Source: Rhodamnia argentea
Taxonomy: Eukaryota; Streptophyta; Magnoliopsida; Myrtales; Myrtaceae
Reading direction: 5' to 3'
Length of the DNA: 64,000 nucleotides
NCBI RefSeq assembly: GCF_020921035.1
Contig: NC_063157.1
Coordinates: 4,588,001 to 4,652,000 of the forward strand
Each line of letters starts with the position of its first letter. Positions within the stretch are counted from its first letter, which is position 1. The translations under genes were made by a program, and so were the position numbers. Positions 54,088 to 64,000 of the stretch are shown piece by piece. Under the pieces are notes generated by a model. It was given only the letters and a program-made list of their open reading frames with translations, made no database searches and was not told the DNA's origin.

Positions 54088-56056
54088 CTTACTCGAAATG
54101 GACACACTCCCACGTACCAAACCCTCTTTTGAAGATTCTGAAGCAAATGGAAGAATCACTTCTTTCATGGCAAAAGTGCTCCTCTTACTCTTACACTCCA
54201 CATTGTACTTGTTTGTGTGGTGAGAGAAGGTGATTTCCTAGTATGTGGACCATCTTGTCTTTGGCACTGGGGCTTTAGCATCAACTAGGTTTAATGTTTT
54301 GGAGGAGGAGATGAAAGAATATGGGAACGTACTTTTGTCTGGACCACACCCACAAACCAGCAGCAAGCAACAACTCTTTTCGACTAGGTTTTTAAAACCT
54401 CTGTGCCAAACCCCATTGAATGCACACCTTATTGACTAAGTCTCAAAGGGGACCACATGAAAGAAGAGCTTGTCTCTCAAGTGGATCTCTACGAGTTGGT
54501 CAGCATGTTCAACACTCAGTTAAAGCACGTCTCTGTCAAGAACAACTGCGAAGCAAGATCGACTGCGTAGGCACATGTACCTTGCTCACGATCTCTTTAC
54601 TGGGATCGTTTTGATCACCAATTGCAGAGATTAAAGTGGGAATTGAATGAGGAACTTTTCTGAATGAAGCTTGGAAGATACTAATATCTGAGGGAGAGGA
54701 ACTCGGTTGTGTAAAAACCCGTGCATAATATCACTGAAATCCAGTTGCGAACTTGAAGATAAACTAAGAGAAACAGCACAAGCATAAGACATACCCTACT
54801 TTCCTCTTTTCCCCCTCTCTATTTTGGTATATGCTACGAATCCGAGGCGAAGTTCATCAACCATTTAACAGTGCCAGGACCATACTGTGAGTATAAACAA
54901 TAATACAAGAGAACACGATCGTTTTTATTTCACCCTTCATCCAGTTCAGGTCGAACTACACAGTTGCACATTCAAAAATGAGCACCCCAACAATAGTAGC
55001 CAGTAACTGTGCAGTTATTATATCCACAAATAATCTGGGTACAATATACAAGTGCAAATCTTTAGGAGTTTGATCCCCAAATCCTCTCTTGAAACCCAAG
55101 AGAACCATCAGGCAATATCTAGACCTCAACACGCTGTCTAATGCTAGGATTGGCTAACAAGGGTACATGCTAGAAGAAAGCAGGGTCCGATCTCGAGCCT
55201 CCAATACGATCTCAAAGATCTGTTATAGCACCAACCTTTACGGCTAGCATGTATCTGGTAAAATTGCCAAATCAGGTCTTTCTCGCAACAGTCTCTGAGA
55301 TCAGTCCCAGATCCTAACATAATCACTTCAGATAAAAAATGTAAAGACAACAGTTGAAGCTATTGCTTCTATTAATTATATCAAGTCATGTCTCTCCATG
55401 CCACAATCCCACAACCTAAACAGAGAGCATCAACAGCAGAACACGGGTTCACATATCAACTCTGTCCATTTGGTATGGAGATCCATTAGGCAAAGCACAG
55501 ACGATCATATACAGCAACCACTAAAAAGACCCCCTTATATAACTAAAAAAGGCAGGGAAAAAATTCAAAATGAAATCATGTCATAGCCGATACAATCACC
55601 AAATCTTTCCACATCTAAAATGAACATGGCTTCCAAGTATCTTATGCAAACATACATCAAGCTAAAGGCTGTGCAGAGTTGCAAATGCTCCCATAACTCT
55701 GATACCTACTGATGTCGACCCAGGCCATCCATGACTTGCAGAAAAATTGCAGCTCGCATATGTGCACACTCAATCTGATATACAAATGTATTTATTCCCA
55801 GATGTGTTGCCACATTTTGATCTCCACTTAAAGAATCTCAAAGTTTTGTACCACACGGCAAAAGAGACATGATGGCGTCCATTAGATCCTCAGATACTGA
55901 AAATGGGAACTTAAAAAGTGACCTTACCAGGTAGAAAGACCACGAAACCATACGTCAACCACAAATCCGGATTGATGATGGTCCAAATGGACCATTCCTC
56001 TCAACTGTGTATTAACTCAACCGACAATTAACAGGGCATCAACAAAGATGCAGCCA
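54088..56056. other. Spacer and 3' flank of ALKBH9B
   Basis: No gene is recognised. Sequence next to 56057 is the likely 3' untranslated region of the demethylase. Confidence 0.5.
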
Positions 56057-59000
56057 TTAGCTGTCCACAATTACCCTGACCCTTCGTCTACTTGCAGGCC
56101 CTCGGCGAACTTGAATCGAATAGTGAGGCTCTGAACGAGGGTCATTTCTCTCCATGTATCCCCTTGAACCGTTGTAAGCCTCTCTCCTAGCCGGATACCT
56201 TCTTGAATATCGGTCTGTTTTGTACGAATTCGACCTCTTAAATCTTTCCACTTCATATTGCAATGGCTGAATTCCCTGCAAATCAGGTTCTGGAACATAA
56301 TCTTTGGGCCTTTTAGATTCATCCATTCTCCTAAACGTGATTGATATCCTGGAAAGGAGTAAATGAAAGGCGTAAAAAAATCAAGCCAAGATATCACAAG
56401 CAGATGAAAACAGAATCCTTTATACCTCTTTGTAGGGACTGCGGGAACACAATGCTTCGCCACATCAGCCCCATTTCCATTTAAGACGAGAACAGATCTG
56501 GATGACAAAGGAGATTTTAAGATTCCAGAGAACAACACTAAAGCAAAAAATACTCTAAACAAACTGCTTGGCAGGTAGCATGGAGCATATAATGTAGAAT
56601 ATAACTGCAATCACATAAACAGATAAGGCTCTTAATACTTACCCCACTGGAAGGGGAACTGCATAAGACCCAGCAAACTCACCAGCAGCAATAGCCTTCA
56701 GCTTTGATCCAAAAACAATGTCACACTCGCTAAGAAATGACACGGTGCAGAATGGCCGGATGAAATCGTGGTTGTCTATGTGTGGAGGTATGCAGTCCCC
56801 TTCTTGGTAAATATTGACAATGCAACTGTCAGGTATGCACATTGGAGGTAATACGTGCCACCTAATCAATCTTCTTATGATAACCTTAAAAAGGTGAGGC
56901 AAGGGATCAACCATCTCAGTCTGAAGAATTCCTGGTGGATTTCCATTTCTATCCTGCAATGAGTATTTATCAGATAATTAGGCCCTTCCAGTTTATCAAT
57001 CACGACACCAATCAATCACATAACTACACTAGAAACTCTTTTAAAAGAAAGGAAAATCTTTTATCTAGTTCCTTAGATACTTGCCATGGCATAATTGTAA
57101 CAGCAACCAAATTGAATAGTGACGCGTCCCTTTCCCCTCATCCATTTTTGTGGTGCTGTGTATGTCCGCTCTGAAAAAGGACAATACAGAAGACGATCAG
57201 TCATGCCGATGAGCAGAATCAGTCTTGACAAATAAGGGAGCCAGAAAAGGAAATACCGAATATCAAGAAAGGAATGACAAGGAACATTTCCAAAGTTCCC
57301 ATCACGAAATATGCAACTCATCAAAGTACTATTTGTTAAAGTAGTTAGTCAGGAGTATAAACCGAAAACAGTCAATTTTATGCTGAACAGATTGAACGGA
57401 TACAATATTCTGTTAGCTGACCTAAGATCATGCAGAGAGATATTGGACTTATCGGCGGAAAGAATCTCCAACTCTTATTTGCTATTTTATTTCATCACAG
57501 GCAACCGACCGCACTTTCAAAATATTTCCTCTACTAGTATCTACACATAATAAATGGCATTCCAAAGTGCCTTGTCAAGGCATACACAGTTTGTGGTCCT
57601 AAGTGAAGGATGAAAACACATGGAATAAAAACTGGTGATTGGTTTCACCATGGTTCATAAATCCTAGCATCTAAAACTTAAGAAATGACCTGGGTCTTAA
57701 GCAGGATCTTAATTTGTTGGGATCATTGTATGCTCTCGATCCTAAGCAAACAAAAATCATAGATTGATTTGATATCATATATCTGACCAATCTAATTATG
57801 ACAAATCCTAACATTGCAATCTGGTGAAGGATGAAAACACATGGAATAAAATCTGGTGATTGGTTTCGCCATGGTTCATAAATCCTAGCATCTAAAACTT
57901 AAGAAATGACCTGGGTCTTAAGCAGGATCTTAATTTGTTGGGATCATTGTATGCTCTCGATCCTAAGCAAACAAAAATCATAGATTGATTTGATATTATA
58001 TATCTGACCAATCTAATTATGACAAATCCTAACATTGCAATCTGCCTAACTAGCTGTTCAGGTTATAGAAATATTGACTTTTTCCTGAAAGTTAGTTTAA
58101 AGATGACATGAGCTTTATAGTCACACCTTCATAAGTTCTAATCTAACACGATGTTCATAATTACTAAATCCTGTACTGCTATTCAAGATTTTTATATTGT
58201 TGTTGAAATTGTCAAGATATTACGACCCTCGATCCGATCTTACGATGAGATACTTCAGACATCCCATTAATCCTAAGTAGGATCCCGATCCTTGCAACCT
58301 TAGGTCTAACACCATAGAGAACGAATCATAGGTTGTTTGCAGAACATTCATATGATGAATATCTGTTTTTTAGCAAATATATGTCAGCAGTACGATTCAG
58401 AAATTAATAGTTCACTCAAACAGATCCAAGTCCAAATTTATCAGAAGTTAGTGACTGTAGTATAAAAGGAATAACAAGCAAAAACATTTCAATGACAGGA
58501 AGATGCTTCTCAATTACTGAATCGTATTTAATGCTCGTGGCCAGCAAAGTGTTTTGTAGTTCCTCACATTCAAACAATTATACAAATTAATCTTCGTATT
58601 GACAAAGAATCTTGGACTTCCATGATTCTAGAACCTACGTACCAACCTACAGGTAACGACTTGACCAACTAATCACTTCGTCCCACAGAACATTATCAAG
58701 ATCACAACCTCTAGACCAATACAATAAGGATGTTAACAAGAAGGGTCCCCGAACCCCATCCAAGCCGGCGTGAATGTGATGCAGTGGCATTTTGATAATT
58801 AGCATTCGAAGATCATCTCACTCTCAATTTATGGTTCAATCTGATTTCCGGAGTTTGTCAATGTAAAGTCTCTCCTAGGCATGATCACCAGTTCATGGTG
58901 ACAGTCTATCTTGAGCAAAACCAACGAGAACAACTTCATATTGCACATAGGAACACAGTATTCAATTTGGCGCAAGATCTCATTCAGAGTCTAGTTTACA

Positions 59001-61741
59001 AGCGGATGGCAATGAATTACACTTGAGATAGGAATGAACAGGTGAAACCAAGCCTATGCAATTGCAAGGTGTACACGAGAGTACGAAGAAGTTGACGGAA
59101 AACGTGAGAGATAATAAAAACAAAGTAGCAGATGCAAAAATGAAAAAAAAAAAAAACGTGCATTTAATGTGTTAAACATGTAGTTATTTGTGTCACAGAA
59201 TTTGATTCTTGTCTGGTGATCAAATACCAGTTAACAGAATGCCAAATCAACATGACAGTGAGTCCTTGCAAGACCTCCCAGGAGAAAAAGGAAAAAAATA
59301 TCTTGAACAAGAAACATGAGAAGATGCCATACATCACTGCCTTCAAGGTCTGAGCATGAAACCTTGACACAGCATAGAAGGTCCAAACAAGGGCAAGTTC
59401 CACAGCTAGATATGAAGAGAACTCTAAACTATGCTCAGGGGCAAACGGCGGCAGCTAAAACATGGTACATAAAATACTCTCGTTCCTTTAAGAGCAAAAC
59501 AAGAACAGCAAAGGGAGAGTAACAAAATCTGCCAAAGGACATAAAAGAGACAGAAGAAAAGGTCATGATGATCTCTGTCTAGTTCCTCCACGCATAAACT
59601 ATTACAAGACAAATCTTCAAACAATAACAAGACAGTCAGTTGAATACTACCTCCTGACTCCTGCAAACTAGATAATCTAGCACAAACCTTTTTGTTATGC
59701 AACGATAATAAACAGATCAAAAACCTGTGGGAACAACTGAAGCATTTTTATAGCTGCAGATAAAATCAAAGACATCGAGTGCTGAACTCCAGAATATAGT
59801 ATAAACATCAACAGCAACAGTATCTTCCTACAAATTGAAGCTTGCATACAAACTTTTTGCACCTTTTTCCTTATCTATTTCCGTACTTTCTATGACAATC
59901 ACTCATCCATATATAAAAGATCTTCACTCAATTTACTTGTCCATGAGATTTCCTCAGATGTTTTCTATTGACAAGAAGACCTACCGTAAAAGCCCACATA
60001 TATCACATTGTTTCCAGCACCCAGCGTGAGGGAGGTCCTTAACTAAACTAATAAGCAGAGAGCACATGTAGAACTGCTTATGTGAAACATAGGCTAAATA
60101 AATGTACTGAGTAACCAACATTTCAACTTATAGCAGTAATGAATGAGAAAAATGCAGTTTACTAATTTGCTCACCAGCCTTCCACTTGAAGCAAGACTTT
60201 AGCTATTTTGACTTCATACGTAGCATCTGTCATTGGAAAAAAGTCCTATTTTCTCATATTGGCTTTTCATTTTAATCCAGACTTCCAGATATAACATTGT
60301 CACTCTCAAACTTGAATATGCGCTTCACAATGTTTTGATTTAGTAGATCGTTACCTAACCCTAGATGTCGCCAAAACACTGCATTTAGTTTATTCAATTG
60401 AAGGTCAAGCCGATGGGTAAGCTACAAAATTTAAGCACAGTGGGATTAAGCAAACAACTGTGTCGGAATTCACTTGTGTCAGAGCTCAAAATAGAAAAAT
60501 TAAGCACCATTTGATAAAAAGGGAAACTGACCTTTCAAATCTCCCCTTTTGCCCATGTCCTCAAGCTGATATACATAGTCAACTATTCTCTTTTGCTCTG
60601 CAGCGCTGAAAACACCAGTGTGGAGCTCAAGTCCCTCTAGAATATTCACAAGCTTCCCGTCGACTCTCTCTAGACATATAAAATCCTTCTTCCTCGTTAC
60701 ATTCATAAACCGTATGTTCTCTCTTTGTTCCCTGGGCAATTTCGGCTTCTCTGAAATGGCAGATACCCTGAATTCTTCAGCTGACCCATTCATATCAACC
60801 GAGTGCTTGTTGGATTGCTGATCATCTTCCTCTTCAAGCTCATCTTCCTGAGCCATGTCTGCCCAAGACATATGCGAACTCCGAGTCTCAATGGCAGGAG
60901 ATCCATGAGCCAAACTACTATTGGAGGCTTCTGGAGTGCTCTCGAGGCACTCCTGTGCCCCATCCTTCCAACTCCCTAAAGAATTCGTCTCGCCCTCGTC
61001 ATCCTCGCTCTCTCCTAAATTGCTGCTGTTAATGTTGTTCTCATTGATCCCATGCTCTCCCTTGAAATTTGGAGACAATGGATTCTCCTCCGATTTTGCG
61101 AATTTTGCCTCTCCATCAACTTCTATAATATAAATCACACTCGTCAGAAGAACATCAAACAAAAACTCAACCGACAACTACATGAAAACATAAATATTCC
61201 AGAAAAAACTAATCTTGCAACTTCAAAGTGAACACGAAGTAAACCCAAAAACAAAAAGGGCGGGTGGTTTGTGAACAGACTTAAGTCCAGAGCGCTGTGC
61301 ACCGAAACTGAAAAATAAAAGAAGCAATTACAACCTCCCATCATTGTATTCGAGGACTTTGCAGCTTCGAAGCAAACACTAAGTATCAGAAACCAAATTT
61401 AGCCCAAACAAACATACCTAACCGATGGCACAAAACTAACAGACATCAGATATTCTTGTTCACTGTGAATGAAGCAAAACTAAAGAATTCAACCTCCCAG
61501 CCAATAAAAAAAAAAAATAGAATTTTCCATGGCAAGCGAAGAGACGCACGCAAAAAGTAAGAAGAGGGTCACCTGAGTCGAGAGACCGGATGCGATCAGA
61601 GAGGGTTTTGGTGCAGTCGGAGCAGAGATCTCTGGAGAGGAAAGGAAGCCAAGTCGTGAGGAACTCCGAGGCGATCCGGAGATCGGACTGCTGGTAATTG
61701 CGAAGGAACGGATCGTTCGAGTCGGAGCGGCCGTCGTCCAT
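56057..61741 (-). CDS. ALKBH9B: AlkB-type RNA N6-methyladenosine demethylase, ALKBH9B-like
   Basis: Six exons: 61741-61573, 61122-60532, 57170-57085, 56953-56643, 56497-56426 and 56348-56057, giving 506 aa. The start MDDGRSDSND is the first ATG in exon 1. The N-terminal half is acidic and low-complexity. An AlkB 2-oxoglutarate/Fe(II) dioxygenase domain covers about 220-420: YNYAMDRNGNPPGI, RRLIRWHVLPP, iron ligands H340 and D342 (HID) and H401 (AKHCVPAVPTKR), with the RISITFR strand (410-416) binding 2-oxoglutarate. The C terminus is basic and arginine-rich (RRGPASRRR), a likely RNA-contact tail. Arabidopsis ALKBH9B removes m6A from RNA in cytoplasmic granules and affects alfalfa mosaic virus infection and mobile-element RNA; a function here is inferred by homology. 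Intron 2 is 3.4 kb. The donor of exon 3 is GC (ATG/GCAAGT), since using the nearby GT would bring an immediate stop. Confidence 0.93.
57603..58044. repeat. 221-bp tandem duplication in ALKBH9B intron 2
   Basis: 57603-57823 and 57824-58044 are head-to-tail copies of exactly 221 bases. I count three differences (about 98.6% identity), so the duplication is young. It lies within the long intron between exons 2 and 3. Confidence 0.9.
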
Positions 61742-62398
61742 GGCGGGGATGCCGAAGCTGCAGATCGCACGCGCGCTCGCTCGCTCGCTCGCAATTCGAC
61801 GGTTGCAGGAGGTTGGTGCGTCGATAGCCCGCGAGAGAGAGAGAGAGAGAGAGAGAGAGAACTTGTGGACGAAGAAATACAGAATTCTATTCGTTCTCTT
61901 TCCTCTTAATTATTGTTGGATTTGTTATTCTGCTATCTCAAATAGGGAAAGGAAAATCTGACGAGAATATTTCGAGAAAAAGCCCTGAAATTTAGGTTGG
62001 GTTTCGAAATAAATCCGAATGGTTAAAAAAGTTTACAAGTAAGTCCTTAAATTCCACGTTCTGTTAGTGCCCGACTTCGTAGAAGATTTCCTATTCAGTC
62101 GATGGGAAGTAGCCATGAACAATTTTATTTTTTTGAAATCAAAATTTGAGGCCTTAAGTCAGAGAAAAATGAGCAAAATTTGAATATTCGATCTTCTTAA
62201 TTGCTCTTAGCCATGCTAGGTAATTTCATCTTAATCACAAAATGCAGGAAATAAGTGTAATCGATTCCACAAGGTACATAATTGTGTGGTAGAGACTAGA
62301 GAGAGTTAACCTGTAATGCCGAAGTAACTTTAGTCTATCAGTAAAGTTCTATAAATTAAGATCTCCATCAAAATTGTATAAATAAATAAGAAGAAAAC
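61742..62398. other. Upstream region of ALKBH9B
   Basis: It contains a (GA)n run at 61831-61862, probably in the leader or core promoter, then AT-rich spacer up to the viral fossil. Confidence 0.5.
61831..61862. repeat. (GA)n microsatellite in the ALKBH9B 5' region
   Basis: About 15 GA units, read as CT on the transcribed strand; CT tracts are frequent in plant leaders and core promoters. Confidence 0.9.
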
Positions 62399-64000
62399 AT
62401 GCTCACTCCCATACAGCATCAATCTCCTCTCTCTCTTGCATCACCCCCGGAGTTACGAAAATCCACTGCATCTAAAATAGACTATCTCTATGAGGTAGCC
62501 TTTTCTGAAAACGACAAGATCTCTGAAACACATCTTCCTCTCATCAACCCATATTCAGCCTTTGCCAAACCCACCTCTTTTTCTCCAATTCGCTCCATCA
62601 AACATCTTATCCGACACACTCCCCGCTCTGTCAAGGAGTATGTTCGATCTTCCAAGTTTGACCAACATCATATTCTAGCTACACAACAAGAACAGTTTGT
62701 TACACTCCAAATTCAACCCATCTTCATTTTGGAGCCATCGGACTTGCTCTTTCCTTTCATGGCCGTAAAGGCCTACCCGTTGTAGCCAGAATTGCTCTCT
62801 TGGATACACGGTTCTTAGACTACCAGCATGCCCGTATTGGCACAATCCAGACTACTTTAAATGCTGGGACGATCTTTGTTACTTTGTTTCCAAATTTCAA
62901 CATGGCGCTAGCGCACCCGGGACTACCGTCGCCCTTAAAGGTTCAAGCGCAAATTACTGGAGCTCCCCGGACTCCTAATTCTTTGGTTGCTACACTCCAT
63001 TATCGGATGGTCTACGGGGTCGAGAATCATGCCATTGATCTTAACCATCCCACCTCGGATGATGCCCTCATCATCTCAATAGACCATGACCCGGACATCC
63101 TGTGTTCATGTTCCCGGGCAAATACCCGGGAGAACTGACTCATCAAACTTCTCCCGATAGTTTGGGTCACCAATTATGAAAAACTTCACGAGAATACAAG
63201 GCCGGTTCGGTCAGCTGAACCTCGGTTCACAAAAAAGAAAGATGGTACTGTGACCATCAAGTTTGCAAAAGAAAAGGAGGACTCCTCGTCCCTTTTTCCT
63301 TCTTTCCCTACTATTCTCTGTTTCACCCCATGTCCATCCGAAACAGTTAGTATGGAAGACCCGGATCCAAAGAAATTCGTCCGATCTTTTGGTTCCGATG
63401 GGCAACCGATTCATGCCTTTAAGGATTCTTCAGGTCATTGCTTTTGGGATCCAGAATGTTCCTGTCCTTCTTGTACTTCTCCTGTTGAAGAAGACAACGG
63501 GCCCATTTCAAAAAGAAAGAAAAAGAAAAAAGATCCCTTGTATCAACGGTACCTTGACGGTGATCCCACCGTAGGTCCTCTTGGCGAAGACGGCGGAAAT
63601 TGGCAATACCTTGTTCAGTATGGTGCCCCTCCCGTACTTCAAATTCCTTCTCCATCCTCTTGTAAACCAGACCCCCCAAAATATCCACCAACACCGCCTC
63701 AGAAACCCGTTACCAGTCCCTTTTATAAACCCATCCAAAAATGGATCAAGAAAAATCCGTCTTGCTCCATTGATCTCCCAAAACCATACACATATGCTCC
63801 CATCCCCGAACCACTTCCAAGCATCCGTATGTTTCAACTTGGCGATTTTCCTCCACTTCGGCCCAGAGATGAATCTCACTCATCCACTTTAAATTTTCCA
63901 CCACTCGGAAAATTCTCTGACCCTCAGCAGCAGTATTATCATGCTCCTAAGATACCTGCACTAACCGAGATTGACCCACATGGGAAAAAGAAAGGTCCAG
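62399..64000 (+). mobile_element. Endogenous caulimovirid fossil (partial, cut by window edge)
   Basis: The plus strand shows a caulimovirid 30K-type movement-protein region (about 62400-63140), recognised from LLDTRFLDYQHARIGTIQTT-like and HPTSDDALIISIDHD-like text known from endogenous plant pararetroviruses of the florendovirus/petuvirus kind. The proline- and lysine-rich region that follows (about 63240-64000) is where these viruses begin their capsid portion. It is broken, with several interruptions in 1.6 kb. The right part lies beyond the window. No terminal repeats are expected for this family, and the left border is approximate. Divergence suggests an old insertion; an age cannot be given. 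Confidence 0.75.

Noticed and set aside
59164-59720. Short frames in the long ALKBH9B intron
   Set aside because: They match no family and contain no acceptor/donor pair that fits the reading frame; intronic noise.

Overview
The window is nuclear DNA of a flowering plant, very probably a woody eudicot. The genes have short exons, AT-rich introns with GT-AG borders, plant-specific families (WUSCHEL, group IV CDPK, flavanone 3-hydroxylase) and wide AT-rich spacers full of small DNA transposons. The F3H protein looks rosid-like and a Myrtales source is possible, but the sequence alone does not settle the species.

I can support six host protein-coding genes, all on the minus strand: a cold-shock-domain/zinc-knuckle glycine-rich RNA-binding protein (4076-4894), a small chloroplast J-protein of the AtJ11 type (8916-9419), a 12-exon calcium-dependent protein kinase of the CPK28/16/18 group (17394-22731), flavanone 3-hydroxylase in three exons (36322-38450), WUSCHEL in three exons (49599-50975) and an ALKBH9B-like RNA demethylase in six exons (56057-61741). 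For the four spliced genes I followed the frame across every junction; the lengths are 552, 364, 336 and 506 aa. The genes act in unrelated processes (RNA chaperoning, plastid protein folding, Ca2+ signalling, flavonoid synthesis, stem-cell maintenance, m6A removal). This is an ordinary euchromatic gene series, not a cluster.

The spacers hold most of the unusual structure. Two hAT-type elements have terminal repeats starting TAGGGGTG or nearly so, with 8-bp target duplications (247-1802 and 43166-44322); the first carries a promoter-and-leader-like segment that looks captured from a host gene. A third, weaker hAT candidate is at 42560-43117. Two copies of a 1-kb element with CATGGTAACCATTCT ends lie at 5543-6595 and 15576-16607, and smaller relatives lie elsewhere. 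At least four members of a long-terminal-inverted-repeat family, probably Mutator-like, carry GC-rich cores. A diverged inverted duplication pairs 29975-31260 with 34862-35537. Next to the second 1-kb element is a decayed copy of a CDPK EF-hand exon.

The right edge (62399-64000) is an endogenous caulimovirid fossil (movement-protein region and following part) that continues beyond the window. I found no CRISPR, no rRNA and no convincing tRNA gene. No wholly new biological system is evident. The best leads are the gene-capturing hAT element, the stray CDPK exon, the CPK leader with its intron and upstream ORF, and a GC-AG intron that the ALKBH9B frame requires.
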